A stretch of 64,000 nt of DNA from Patiria pectinifera (GCA_029964075.1 CM057149.1:10798465-10862464), one strand, 5' to 3'. Shown: positions 19,201 through 29,080, counted from the stretch's first letter. Made by a program: numbers and translations. The notes: generated from the letters alone by a model not told the origin.

Positions 19201-21960
19201 TTTTAATGTGGAATGCTTTAAAGGTAGAATTTTTTTTTAATTGTCACTTGTGCATTTGTTTCGTTTGAAACAACAAAAGAGCTTAAAATCTAAAGAAGGA
19301 TGCTGAACAACTAACCTGATGAAGTTTCAACTCGGTGAATGCAGTATATTCTGAGACAACAATATTCTAGGATCTCAATTTCATCTCAAAAGTTGCAGAG
19401 TCATGTTTTGAATTGCGACCAAAATCATCATCGTGACACGTTCTCGTTCAGCCGATAGCAGCTACGTGATATCACACACTGAACCGATGTATAGTAGCAA
19501 CCGTATGCGTTGTGTCAAGGTTTACAAGTGCGCACCAAAGAAAGTTGGAGGAAAAAAAATCTGTTTTCAAAATGGCGGTTGGAGGTGACTCAACTGTTTT
19601 GTGTCCTAACAGAAATCATACATAAATAGCCATCATATATATTCGTTGTCCTGGTCCAAAGTGTTTAAATTATGTAAAACATTGCGAAGCTTCGCCCAGT
19701 TTCGTGAAATTGATCGTAAGTTTATTGCGCATTTTTTACTGGGCAACTAATTTGTTGTGTAAAGCCTGCGCATGACGTAAGCTATGTACTTTTTGATGAA
19801 ATCTGTTGCTGTTCTCTTGCCATTGGTCACAAAGCCCTAAGTGGTGGTCATGCACAGTCTGTTGTCATTTTGTAATCCAAAGGCAACTTGTGTCTCTGGT
19901 TTGGGTCACATTTTCTTTATCTTGTCTAACCCTAACCCGCTCGGGTGTTTTAGCTAGAAACCCTGCTGAACGCAGCCATATGCAACATTTGTCAAAATTA
20001 CAAGCCTACTGAGTGTAGCAAGATCCATCAGGTCAAAAGTCTCAAAGCCAAAACTGCCTCATCAGAATCTGTGGGCTCCAACTGCAGCAAGATACAACTG
20101 TAGCATCATTCAATGGGAGTAGCTCACATTGTCTAAGAATTAGTTATGTACTAATGTTGCTGTCTCAATTTAGCATGGTCCCACAGACTGTTTACACGTG
20201 AGTCACTGCGTTGCGTCCGGCAGGTTTCGGGCTAATATGTGATCTGTTCTGTCAAAATCAGACTTTTCTGGGCATAAGGTCAAAAATGAGATTTTTGCAT
20301 ATTGTTAAAATATGTTCTGTTTCCTTTTAATAGGTGGTTTAATTTTTGAAACCGGTCATTCCTGGGCAGAGTTATGCTATTTTGAAGTTCATTGTGTCGA
20401 AAAGTAGAAAACAGAGAAAATGGCCACGAACGTCACAAAACAGTAATTTCTTTAACTGATATACCTTAACAAATCATCAAAAATACTATAATTAGAGATC
20501 AAATTAGGGTTTCAAACTTTTATAGTATATTTTAGACATGCTCAGGATTACAAATATGCAAAATTAGAAAATGGAAAAAAATCACCCCCACAGCATTTTT
20601 TGGCCCTATCTCAATTTCAACCTCTGCCCAGAAGCGTCTGCTTTTGACAGAACAGGTCACATATGAGGTCAATACCAACATTCTCAATTTCTCATTGTTG
20701 TCTTGTAGGAGCCAGTTCAAATGCTACCAGGCCAGACGATGAACAGACAGCCTTACATGTGGCAGCATCGACATCAGCGCCTGCAGAAACAATCACCTTG
20801 CTGTTACAACACGGCAGCAAGTTACATGCCAAGGATAAAGATGGCAAAACTGCTCTTGAGTTGGCACCGGTGGATAGCGAGGCTTATGGTGTACTCAAGC
20901 ATTATCATGGTACTCATCTTTTTTTTCCCACACCATTTTTCGTAGTAGCCATTTGCATTTGTGGTTGGTTTATGAAATTATGTAGCACACATTGTTCCAC
21001 TGACCAGCTCAATGTTTTGTGTCCATCAGTGATGGAAAAACGCTGTTCATTTTTAACTTGTTCAAAGAAAAGAATTCTAATGTATACTGCACAACGCACA
21101 CATGTGTAAAAACAAAATTAAAAACTGCCAAGTTCTTATTAAAGGGAATAGACAACATGTGCAAACATTAAAAAAGGGAGCAAATGTTGTATGTACATCA
21201 TTGGCTTTTGCTATAATTTTCAGAAATGAACTATTTGAGGGGTTAGTATAATAGATCAAATATTGTTTAACTGACATGTTTGAAGTTTTGTGTTCGAAAA
21301 TGCTGGAAAAACCAAGAAAAACAAAAGTGTTCAAGCAATCTGGTTCCCTGACTCCACTAAAGATGAAATGGATCAATTTATAGATGCCAAAAAATTGTAA
21401 TGTAAGGGAACCAGTCTAGCTGGCCTGCACCCGTTCATGAACATGTAACCAATAGCAAACAAAGTTTGGACTGGGGAAAAAATGGTAAATTTGGAGCAGT
21501 AGTTAAAAGATAGTTTGGTTTTTCCAACAATGGTCGGTTGACCACCGTTGGGAATTTATACAAAAATAACCTTTTCTTGAAAATGACTTCACACCAGGTG
21601 CCATAATTTTACAGGATGCTTTAAACTGTCATTTACTAACATCCTAGTAAGATTTTTTTTAAAATTTGGTAGCTTTGTTTTTCGATGTTTGCAAATGTTG
21701 TATTTTCTCTTTAAGTGGTGTAATTGAATATTGCTTTTAAAAGTCTACATGTGGATGTCATTGTTTCTCCACATTGCACTTCCAACAACAACTTGGCTTA
21801 ATTTGCATGTTTTGTTGCCCCTATCCCTTCAGAAAATGTGCCTTTACTGTCTGAGCTGAGTCGTGAGTCGGTCAACAAGTGTCTCATCGATCAGAACAAC
21901 GCTATCGAGTTTCTACCTCTCCCAGAAAAACTCAAGGCCTTCTTGGGCTTCGAAAAGTGA
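13090..21960 (+). CDS. ASB: Ankyrin repeat and SOCS box protein, ASB9/ASB11/ASB5 group (N-terminus not found)
   Basis: Substrate receptor of an Elongin BC-CUL5-RBX2 ubiquitin ligase, by family knowledge. Coding exons seen: 13090-13295 or 13352-13542 (alternatives), 14448-14598, 18869-19006, 20709-20909, 21833-21960. All junctions keep the frame and use GT-AG. The chain gives about 270 residues: roughly six ankyrin repeats (DRSxLHQAA..GRL.., GVTxLHDAC..GH.., DWHTPMTRACAEGKKDCVQLL, FSPLHCAVAKG, GTPLHAAAHCHQTECARILL, QTALHVAAS) and a 40-residue C-terminal SOCS box with LPLPEKLKAFL as Cul5 box. The length fits ASB9/11 (about 290-320). The first exon must end with one codon base and encode a short N-terminus; I could not locate it upstream. 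Introns carry several MITEs. The ASB group is inferred from motif resemblance (DRSPLHEAA..GRL, DWHTPL.., LxLPExLKxFL). Confidence 0.9.
13352..13542 (+). CDS. ASB: ASB exon, ankyrin repeats 1-2, version b
   Basis: Acceptor CTATCTTCCCAG, donor AAG|GTACAT. Encodes SDVFDRSSLHQAASNGRL...GVTALHDACQTGH, ending EDAK in phase 0. The length is 191. It has the same start phase (1) and end phase (0) as version a, so using both would break the frame unless the second AG of CAGAG is used. The intron between the two exons is only 56 nt. Version b loses the usual GA turn at the end of its second repeat, so its fold may differ slightly. Confidence 0.85.
13907..14253. mobile_element. hAT-like MITE, CAGGGGCGGATCC ends
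   Basis: CAGGGGCGGATCCAGG at the left and CTGGATCCATACCTG at the right are imperfect inverted ends with G-rich / C-rich subterminal tracts. A related copy lies at 17212-17469. It sits in the intron between exons 13542 and 14448. Confidence 0.65.
14448..14598 (+). CDS. ASB: ASB exon, ankyrin repeats 3-4
   Basis: Preceded by a long T-rich tract and GACCGTAG; donor G|GTAAAT. Encodes LNAMDIDWHTPMTRACAEGKKDCVQLLVQSGAKLN and FSPLHCAVAKG. The DWHTP + DCVxLL pattern closely resembles the third repeat of vertebrate ASB9. Starts in phase 0, ends in phase 1. Confidence 0.9.
14700..15093. mobile_element. hAT-like MITE, CAGGGTTCGA ends
   Basis: CAGGGTTCGACC at the left and ATTTCGAACCCTG at the right, with repeated GCCAGCCGGGCTA / ACTAGCCCGC motifs just inside. 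Flanking GACAGTCGG / CAGTCAGC may be a decayed 8-bp duplication. No coding frame. It is intronic. Confidence 0.65.
15100..15525. other. Intron sequence, no further feature
   Basis: AT-rich intron of the ASB gene. No exon, repeat pair or RNA gene recognised. Confidence 0.5.
15526..15758. repeat. Dispersed SINE-like repeat, left part
   Basis: An AATAATAAT tract is followed by TTATATAGCGCAGA and GGTACTCAAGGCGCTGGAG, a tail shared by many invertebrate tRNA-derived SINEs. The repeat is split: its continuation (TGGGTTCTTTAACGTGCATC, then CTACGGCTTTACGTCCCATC) resumes at 18053 after the insertion. Confidence 0.55.
16471..16655 (+). pseudogene. Penelope-like (or LINE) coding relic
   Basis: An open stretch of 61 codons with the pattern PPLVFKIIYTPH...LKDWHLIPEHLKLHAICFP resembles the region after the reverse transcriptase of Penelope-like elements (TYxPxL..ILxxHWxLL...LxxIFxxPP). 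It is only a fragment, without the RT core or GIY-YIG nuclease nearby. The assignment rests on motif memory. Confidence 0.4.
16985..17200 (+). repeat. Dispersed repeat, copy 1
   Basis: Shares long stretches with 54670-54871 in the other orientation (CAGACGTCTGATATATC, GACTTTACTAAATCGTGACG, CAAATCAGGACTAAACG, all with small differences). The terminal word TAGTCTGAGTATCACC appears in both. It is probably one end of a DNA element. Confidence 0.65.
17212..17469. mobile_element. hAT-like MITE, CAGGGGCGGATCC family, copy 2
   Basis: Matches 13980-14253 (ATAGGGGGCACTGTTCAAAT, GAGCTGGGG, TCTGGATCCGCGCCTGA). The left end is missing. Confidence 0.6.
18053..18240. repeat. Dispersed SINE-like repeat, right part
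   Basis: Continues the repeat interrupted at 15758: GGTTCTTTAACGTGCATCAC, GACCTACGGCTTTACGTCCC, GCCTTGCTCAAGTGCACAAG. The words are typical of a widespread invertebrate repeat. Confidence 0.55.
18241..18868. other. Intron sequence, no further feature
   Basis: Intron before the exon at 18869. Small frames only. A pyrimidine-rich tract (18787-18868) leads into the acceptor CCTTCTAG. Confidence 0.5.
18869..19006 (+). CDS. ASB: ASB exon, ankyrin repeats 4-5
   Basis: Acceptor CACCTTCTAG, donor CAG|GTATGT. Encodes GCSDSTNILLNAGAEVDKLD, then LGTPLHAAAHCHQTECARILLQAG. It starts and ends in phase 1, so it could be skipped without loss of frame. The LGTPLH.A pattern is shared with ASB5/9/11 at this position. 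Confidence 0.9.
19007..20708. other. Intron with a decayed TTAA-MITE
   Basis: 19220-19530 is a diverged copy of the GATGGACTATAT family (see 45291 and 57018): it shares TTGTGCATTTGTTTCGTTTG, CAACTAACCTGATGAAG and TAGGATCTCAATTTC. The rest shows no supported feature. Confidence 0.55.
20709..20909 (+). CDS. ASB: ASB exon, ankyrin repeat 6 and linker
   Basis: Acceptor GTTGTCTTGTAG, donor G|GTACTC. Encodes GASSNATRPDDEQTALHVAAS...ETITLLLQHGSKLHAKDKDGKTALELAPVDS...LKHYH. DKDGKTALELAP matches the last ankyrin repeat of ASB9/11 (NAEGKxPxELxPPES). It starts and ends in phase 1 and has 201 bases. Confidence 0.9.
21139..21714 (+). mobile_element. TTAA-flanked MITE, subfamily B, intronic
   Basis: TTAA on both sides. 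Same plan as 4892-5412 but with subfamily B words (ACTATTTGAGGGGTTAGTAT). It lies in the intron before the last ASB exon. Its central palindrome is decayed. Confidence 0.8.
21833..21960 (+). CDS. ASB: ASB last exon, SOCS box
   Basis: Acceptor CTATCCCTTCAG. Encodes ENVPLLSELSRESVNKCL...AIEFLPLPEKLKAFLGFEK and ends in TGA at 21958-21960. The BC box aligns with ASB9 SLMQLCRLRIRKC, but the usual Cys is Ser here (LLSELSRESVNKC). The Cul5 box LPLP is intact. Elongin C binding may therefore be weaker or may rest on the other contacts. Confidence 0.9.
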
Positions 21961-22021
21961 GCCTGTCGTCGGCCATCTTGACTCTTTCACAGTGCAACTC
22001 AGGGTTGGTGATGTGTGTGAC

Positions 22022-22376
22022 GGGGCCGTATCATAAGTCCGACGCCTCATAGGTCCGACGCCTCATAAGTCCGAAATTTCGGACTTATGAGGCGTCGGAC
22101 TTGTGAGGCATAAAATTTATTTATTCCGCCTCATAGGTCCGACGCCTCATAAGTCCGACGCCTCAAAAGTCCGACAACGGAAAAACGAGGCATTTAATTT
22201 GTCGGACTTACGAGGCGTCGGAGCTATGAGGCGTCGGAGCTATGAGGCGTCGGACTTATGAGGCGTCGGACCTATGAGGCGTCGGACTTATGGGCCTTTA
22301 TTTGGTTAGGGGATGCGATTTTGTCGGACTTATGAGGCGTCGGACCTATGAGGCGTCGGACTTATGAGCGGACCCC
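22022..22376. repeat. Inverted/tandem array of CATAAGTCCGACGCCT units
   Basis: About 15 copies of a 15-16-bp unit alternate strand: GTCCGACGCCTCATAA runs first (22035-22075, 22125-22175), then its reverse complement TTATGAGGCGTCGGAC (22075-22100, 22200-22290, 22325-22370). The ends (GGGGCCGTATCATAAGTCCG / CGGACTTATGAGCGGACCCC) are also inverted. It begins about 60 bp after the ASB stop codon, so it probably lies in the 3' UTR. It is not a CRISPR array: there are no regular unique spacers, and this is animal DNA. Confidence 0.85.
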
Positions 22377-22379
22377 TGT

Positions 22380-23065
22380 GTGACCATTGATAACCAGTTT
22401 TACTCCTCGAATCAGGGATTATGTAATTGAAAGTCAGTTTTATGATGTAGTAGTTTTGAGGGAATCAGTATTTTTATTTGAAATACGCGCACAGATTAGC
22501 GTGAGCCACATGTGTATTCATTCTTAACACTCAATCAGCATTGTTTGTGTTTTTGCACAGCCGTAAAAAGGAGTGGATTGAAAAAAAAGTAAGGCTTTAA
22601 TTCTATATATAATTTTATTAAAGAAAAAACATTAAACAGTTTTAATTATTTGTTTTCTGAATGTTGCACTTTTTTGGCACACTCGGTTGTCTCTTTTTAA
22701 AAAATGTGTCCATTGTGAATGCCCTTACAATTGTTTTTCATGAGAGGTGCTGGTTTTTACTAGTCACGCAGATCTTGTAGTTTCATGAGCCTCCTAAAAC
22801 TTATTGGTGCCAAAATAACAAGATCCAAGTAACGTTAACCCGTAGGGTAGGTAATCCTTTCTCTGTGCTTGAACGCTGTCTTTTTAGAACAGATTGATCC
22901 AACATTTTGTGTACCGTATGTAGAGACATTTCCTGCTTTCAACTCTCACATTTGTAGCAGTGGCGCACCTAAAATAGGAGGGGCCGGGTGTGGCATGGAG
23001 GGACTTGGAGCCTTCAAAACAAAACTAAAGGTGAAAGCTGTATTCAAATTTTCCATGACAGTAAA
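22380..23065. other. Intergenic / 3' flank of the ASB gene
   Basis: AT-rich with an ATTAAA at about 22617 that could serve as a poly(A) signal. No exon recognised. Confidence 0.4.
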
Positions 23066-23066
23066 T

Positions 23067-23588
23067 ACAGGGTGAGTAAAAAACAAAACAAAAAACAAAA
23101 AAACGTCGGGACTTTTGTTTTAGTGAAGTTCTGCATGTAGCACTTTCAAAATCTAGGATATGAAAGCCCAATTCATAAGCTTTCTTTTAGTACAAGAATC
23201 ATTCAAATCACTCATGTACTATTAAAGTTACAGAGTTTTAAACGCAACCACCGTTTTAAAGTTCTGTCCACGAGATCACAAGAAGGTAAGTGTTCTCTCA
23301 GCAAAACGAAAACCAATGACATAGGGATGTGTGTGAATTGTTTTCGTTTTGCTGAAAGAAAGCACACTTTTTTTGTGATCCGTGGACAGAACTTTAAAAC
23401 GATGGTTGTGTTTAAAATTCCGTAACTTAAATATTACATGAGTGAAGTGAACGATTCTTGTACTAAAAGAAAGCTTATGGATTGGGCTTTCATGTTCTAA
23501 ATTTGGAAAGTGCTACATGTACATGCAGAACTTCACTAAAACAATGGTCCCGACATTTGGGTTTCGTGGTTTTTTTTACTCACCCTGC
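23067..23588. mobile_element. ~500-bp foldback MITE, copy 2
   Basis: Same family as 12387-12887: ends ACAGGGTGAGTAAAAAA and TTTTTACTCACCCTG, with long inverted arms (CATAAGCTTTCTTTTAGTAC against ACTAAAAGAAAGCTTATG). The copies differ at many points, so both are old. Confidence 0.85.
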
Positions 23589-24265
23589 ATTGATAAGCCA
23601 CACCAAGGACAATTCATGGGTGCATTAATGGTAAGTAGTGGTCAGGGTCATTTGTCTGTGCAATTCGTAAAAAATACTAAAACGTTATTCAAAATTGTCC
23701 ATCTCCGTGATAGTGCGTGAAGTTTTCAGCCATGCAGGGTATTTCTGTGTTGTTCTTTCTCATGGAGGAGCATAGATCTCACTCATGAGGTAGCCATTTT
23801 CGATCATGTTCCCTGAATCTATTTTATAAATTGTAAACTGTTGAATTGGATGGTGCCAGACTATTTATGCGTTCCAAGCCTCACTTTTCATTTTATTTTT
23901 TTAAAAATATGGCTTAAAACGGTAAGGTATGTTTAATCACAAATTTTAAATTATTCGTCAGAGCAGACGGGAGTTTAATGTAAAGAACTTCAGATTCATT
24001 GCTTTAATTTCTACTCTCAAATTCCAAAAATGAAGAGTTTTCCTCACTTTCAATTGAATATGGTAGACTCATTAATAAAGTCTATTGCATGGTGGGAGGC
24101 CAGCATGTAATAGCTACCATTAGCAATGCTACCATTGATCTCTATTCAGACTGGTTAGCGTGTGCACAAACTTTTGGAAAGTCATGTTGGAGAGAAAATG
24201 AGAAAAAGGTTTTGGATATTATTTAAATAAATGTTGATATACTAAACTGTATTTTTGTGTAGACA

Positions 24266-24771
24266 TTAAAGGGAAAATACAACATTTGCAAACATCACAA
24301 AATAAAACTAGCAAATTATTTTGAAATACCTTGCTGGACTGTTAGTGAATGAGAGTCTAAATCATCCTGTGAAATCATGGCACTTGATATACTGTCATTT
24401 TCAAGAAAAGTGGTATTTTCGTATCAATTTGGAAAAAACTGGCTTTTTTTCAAATACTAGCCCCAATTGACCATATTTAGTTAGTCCGCATTTGTTTGCA
24501 ATCGATCACACACCTATGAACGGGTACAAGCCAGCTAGACTGGTTCCCTGACCTTATAATTCCCCAACATCTATGAATTGCTCCGTTTCATCTTAAATGG
24601 AGCCAGGGAACCAGACTACAGGAAATGATTGTTTTTCTTGGTTTTATAGTATCTATGAACCCAAAATGTCAAAAAAGTCAGTGTAACAATATTTGCTATA
24701 TATTACCAACCCCCCAAATCCATCCATTTCTGAAAATTACAGCAAAAGCAAATGATATATATTCCCTTTAA
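24266..24771 (-). mobile_element. TTAA-flanked MITE, subfamily A, in unit 1 only
   Basis: Inverted copy of 4892-5412. The sister unit reads TATTAACAGACAAT at the matching point (about 28189), an empty site with a single TTAA. The insertion therefore came after the duplication, or the sister lost it precisely. Confidence 0.88.
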
Positions 24772-25941
24772 CAGACAACTACTGCCTTGATGAAGTACAC
24801 ATGCAAGTATTAATTCCAATCATGATATGACATCCAGTAAAATTTTTCTTAAATAAATATATTAAGAGTAGAGGCTTCTAAACTAATCATGTTTTATGGT
24901 AATTTAAAGGTACGTAAGATTATATTTTTTGCACATCTCTTGTTTTGTTTAAAGCAACAAAATTAAAGCTCAAAGGAAGCTTAACAATCTGTTGAATTTA
25001 GGCTCTGCAGGTACTGTACATTCCGAGAAAACATATGCACAATTGTTTGGTCTCGTAACTGGCTTTGATTATTAAAACATAAAAAAAGTCTGCCTGCGGG
25101 CACACTGTTTTGAAAACTTTACCACTTCAGGTGGAATATGTCACAGGGTATTTGATACCAGTCCTATCTTCACTTTATTAAGCAGTGTTTCTGTCATTAA
25201 ATCGGTGGGTACTTTTCTGGGTAATTGCAAATAATCCTACCGGTACATGTCTCTGCCTTCAGACATAACATGTCTGAAAGTAGTACATGTAATTTTACAA
25301 TAAGATTAGATTCATACATGTACATGTACATGTACGTGTACTTACTATTTTTTGTATGTTTGTGGAAAAATTGAGTTGTATGCAAAACTGATGTTTTCCT
25401 AAAATGCAAAATAACGAAGGTAATTTGTATATTTATATATATTTTGTGACTATCTTCACACCACTAACAAAATCTTGAACAAATACTAAGATGTGTATAG
25501 TTTACAGACATGTATTTATATGAAATGTGTGTCATAACGTTTGCCATTTTGCCTTATTAAACAGCTCTTTCGATATTTTTACTCAACGTTCCTTGTTTTA
25601 AAGGATAAATCATGATACATCTCAACGGTTTTGTACCCATTGCTTTACATGTCTTTGATACTACAATCATGAATTTATGATCCTCAGAGTAAGTTATATA
25701 TTTTTTATACAGGAGAGCCTGTCACATTAAGTTTGTACATGTGTGATATTTAACTACTTTTGTACAGTGCAAAGGTGAACATTAAGGTTTTCAGTACATT
25801 TCAGCAAGTACCACAGAAACCTCCTTTTTATGCAATAATAAATGCCTTATTAAACCGACAAATGTCGTTGCAGACTTTCAAAGATGCTTTTCATTCAGCA
25901 CTCGGCCGCCATCTTAAAGCGCCTTTTGGTATTTTAATTTA

Positions 25942-26140
25942 GGGTGCCGTGGCCTCTGGAGCATTGAATTTGTGGTCTGTGGGTAATTCTGCAGGTTGTG
26001 GGTTCAAGTCAAGCCTGGGGTCATGGTGCGTGTGCCCTTGGGCAAGACACTTTGTCACTCATTGCTTCTCTCCACCCAGGAGTATGATATTGGGTACCTG
26101 TGAGGGCAAAAAAGATGGTTATTGTGGTTGATTTTAGCTG
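25942..26140 (+). repeat. tRNA-derived SINE, head and body (split)
   Basis: A-box-like GTGGCCTCTGGAGCATTG, B box GGTTGTGGGTTCAAGTC, then CCCTTGGGCAAGACACTTTG and TCTCCACCCAGGAGTATGAT, the body shared by many invertebrate SINEs. Its tail (GTAGCGCCTTGAGCACC, then TATAAAA) is found at 26545-26590, separated by an inserted repeat. Confidence 0.7.
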
Positions 26141-26149
26141 CCATGCATC

Positions 26150-26500
26150 GAAATGGCAGTATCGAGCTGTATCCGCTCCGTTCACAAGTACCCCCTCACC
26201 GGCAAAGCAAGTACAGTTGGGTGTGACCGAACGACGCCATCTTGCCTGACTGCAGTATTTTGCCGCGGAGCGCGGGCACTGCGTGTACTAATGGAGATCA
26301 ATGTTGTACACTACATAGTACAAATCCCCTTGTGTACGTGCATCACCGTTCCTTGTGTGTGACGCACCGTTGTACTATGTACATGCGCGCGTTTACCAGC
26401 AAAATGCATGTGTCCCACCCATGGGACGTCATTGCTAGGTAATAGGGCACCCTCTTTTGTTGGTGCACAGAGCCCATACTCCCCAAGGAGCTGATATTAT
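26150..26500. repeat. Dispersed repeat with CTCCGTTCACAAGTACCCCC end
   Basis: Sits between the SINE body and tail. Related words lie at 30085-30550 (sister unit), 45222-45293 (CTCCGTGCACAAGTACCCCC) and 52510-52795 (reverse orientation, GGGGGTACTTGTGCACGGAG). It is GC-rich with CpGs, probably a MITE. The frames 26153-26362 and 30086-30340 fall here and are not supported as genes. Confidence 0.55.
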
Positions 26501-27280
26501 CTTTGGAATGTTTCATTGGCCAAATGAGCAGGGTAAAAATAATGTAGCGCCTTGAGCACCAATACTGGTGGACAGTACATGCACTTTATAAAAAAAAAAC
26601 AAATGTATTATTAGTAGTAGTAGTAGATGTTATTAAAGATTCCTGCAATACATAATACAATATTTCCCGTGGACTTCCTCAGATAACTCTCCACCGTGTC
26701 TTTGTTAACAAATGACTTATTTCAAACATGGAACCTATTTTGTAGTGATTAACCAAGTGTAATTCTAGTGGCAATAACTAGTGTTGAGCTTACATTATTT
26801 ACTTTCACTTCAAGTTTACATTGAAAACTTTCATTTCTAGAAAGGTTCTCTGTGATTTTAAGAAAAGCAACTTTCAATGTGGGGGATTCACAATGCAGTG
26901 CACCAACAAGAGTTTGCCATGGAGAGTCCATTTTTAAAGTTTACTGTCCACAAAACATGGCCCATTTGAATGAGTAGACAACTTGAACTAATGTTATAGA
27001 TTGGGGCATGGCGTTCTGCTGTCTTACAAAAAAACACCATTTTGATAAAAAGAAAAGAAAAGGGCAAACAGATGCTTGAATCATACGCTTACAAAACTAC
27101 TGACCAGAAAAACGAATGACTGAAAATGTCCTGCGATGCGAATTTGTCGACCATCTCCCACAATGCACTGGGGAAAATGAACGTGGCAAACTCTTGGTGG
27201 CGCACTGTATTGCCCGAATTCATCCAATTGTTGCAAAGAAGAGAGTACTCAGTGTATTTACATGTAAGAATTAAAGGTTT

Positions 27281-27615
27281 CTAGATATGGGTAGAATTGC
27301 TAGAGAAAACCAGTGTGGTATTCCAACGTAGCATGTGTGAACAAGATTTGCATATGGTTGATCTGCCAGAGTTAAGATAAATTTTGCAGGAGCTGCAGAT
27401 ATTTGTTGCATATTGTTGGCCACAGTCGGTGCAGTAGCTTTTATGATCACTGAACATGTACATGTATCAGAATATAATTTTTCATGGAGACAAATAAAAC
27501 AAACTTGAAGATTGGAAGCATTTCTGTCTGTGTGATGTATATTCACAATTCCTTTTATTTTGTCAATCTCATGCCCATCCGCAAACATGTCATTATTCAC
27601 AACATCATGATACAA
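27281..27615 (-). pseudogene. RING-finger-like remnant, copy 1
   Basis: On the - strand one frame gives CFICLHEKLYSDTCTC, and the next frame gives SDHKSYCTDCGQQYATNICSSCKIY. Together the Cys/His spacing (CxxC, C, H, CxxC, CxxC) resembles a C3HC4 RING finger or zinc ribbon, but the two halves are in different frames around an ACATGTACATG tract. The downstream frame continues with CKSC. The same arrangement is kept in the sister unit. It may be a decayed host gene or chance; no family is recognised. Confidence 0.3.
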
Positions 27616-28602
27616 AACTTGGAAGGAAGTTTACAACACCACAAATATCTGTTTGCAAATAATAAGAGGGCAATTTTTTTGGGTTTTGGGGGATTCACGA
27701 CCCCATGGATGTGTTCCTGAATTGAAAATAGATTCCCTGAATCTATTTTATAAATTGTAAACTGTTGAATTGGATGGTGCCAGACTATTTATGCGTTCCA
27801 AGCCTCACTTCCCATTATATTTTTTTTTTTAAATATGGCTTAAAACAGTAAGGTATGTTTAATCACAAATTTTAAATTATTCGTCAGAGCAGACGGGTGT
27901 TTATTGTAAAGAACTTTAGATTCATTGCTTTGATTTCTACTCTCAAATTGAAAAAATGAAGAGTTTTCCTCGCTTTCAATTGAATATGGCAGACTCATAA
28001 ATAAAGTCTATTGCACGGTGGGAGGCCAGCATGTAATAGCTACCATTGGCAATGCTACCATTGATCTCTATTCAGACTGGTTAGCGTGTGCACAAACTTT
28101 TGGAAAGTCATGTTGGAGAGAAAATGAGGAAATTTTCGGACATTATTTAAATAAATTTTGATTGACTAAACTGTATTTTTGTGTGGGTATTAACAGACAA
28201 TCGCTGCCTTGATGAAGTACACATGCAAGTATTAATTCCAATCATGGTATGACATCCAGTAAAAATTTTCTTAAATATATATTAAGATTAGAGGCTTCTT
28301 AACTAATCATGTTGTATGGTAATTTAAAGGTACGTAAAGATTATATTTTTTGCACATCTCTTGTTTTGTTTAAAGCAACCAAATAAATTGCTCAAAGGGT
28401 GCTCAACAACTAATCTGTAGAATTTAGGCTCAGTGGGTACTGTACATTCCGAGAAAACATATGCACAATTGTTTGGTCTCGTAACTGGCTTTGATTATTA
28501 AAACATAAAAAAGTCTGCCTGCGGGCACACTGTTTTGAAAACTTTACCACTTCAGGTGGAATATGTCACAGGGTATTTGATGCCAGTCCTATCTTCACTT
28601 TA

Positions 28603-29080
28603 TTAAAGGGAATATACATCATTTGCTTTTGCTGTAATTTTCAGAAATGGATGGAATTGGGGGGTTGGAAATATATAGCAAATATAGTTACACTGACTTT
28701 TTTGAGGTTTTGGGTTCGAAAATGCTCTAAAAACCAAGAAAAACAATCATTTTCCTGTAGTCTGGTTCCCTGACTCCATTTAAGAAGAAACAGAGCAGTT
28801 TACATACATTGGGGAATTGTAAGGTCAGGGAACCAGTCTAGCTGGCTTGTACCCGTTCATAGGTGTGTAATCGATTGCAAACAAGTGCGATGGTCAACTG
28901 GGGCCAGTATTTGGGGAAAAAAGCCAGTTTTTTCCAACGCTGGTCGGCCAATCAGCGTTGGAAATTGATACAAAAATACCACTTTTCTTGAAAATGACAG
29001 TATACCAGGTGCCATGATTTTACAGGATGCTTTACACTGTCATTCACTAACAGTCCAGCAAAGTATTTCAAAATGATTTT
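28603..29080 (+). mobile_element. TTAA-flanked MITE, subfamily A, in unit 2 only (3' truncated)
   Basis: Begins at TTAAAGGGAATATACATC and lacks the last roughly 40 bp. Unit 1 has TTTATTAAGCAGTGTTTCTG at the matching site (about 25174), an empty TTAA. The inserted sequence is very close to the copies at 4892 and 57843, which indicates recent movement. Confidence 0.85.

Larger units (their letters stand above)
23809..27716 (+). repeat. Tandem duplication, unit 1 (~3.9 kb)
   Basis: Matches 27733-31785 in the same orientation with an offset of about 3924 bp at the left end. Both units begin TTCCCTGAATCTATTTTATA and end CACGACCCCATGGATGTGTTC. Divergence is a few percent plus indels. Unit 1 alone has the MITE at 24266-24771. 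Contents include a split SINE (25942-26140 plus 26530-26600), an inserted repeat between its halves, and a RING-like remnant (27281-27540). Confidence 0.92.

Noticed and set aside
22022-22376. CRISPR-like array of 15-16-bp repeats
   Set aside because: Repeats alternate strand, spacers are absent or irregular, and the surroundings are animal DNA with introns.
26153-26362. 69-codon frame repeated at 30086-30340
   Set aside because: Its conservation comes from the tandem duplication of the whole 3.9-kb unit, and it lies in a dispersed repeat inside a SINE.
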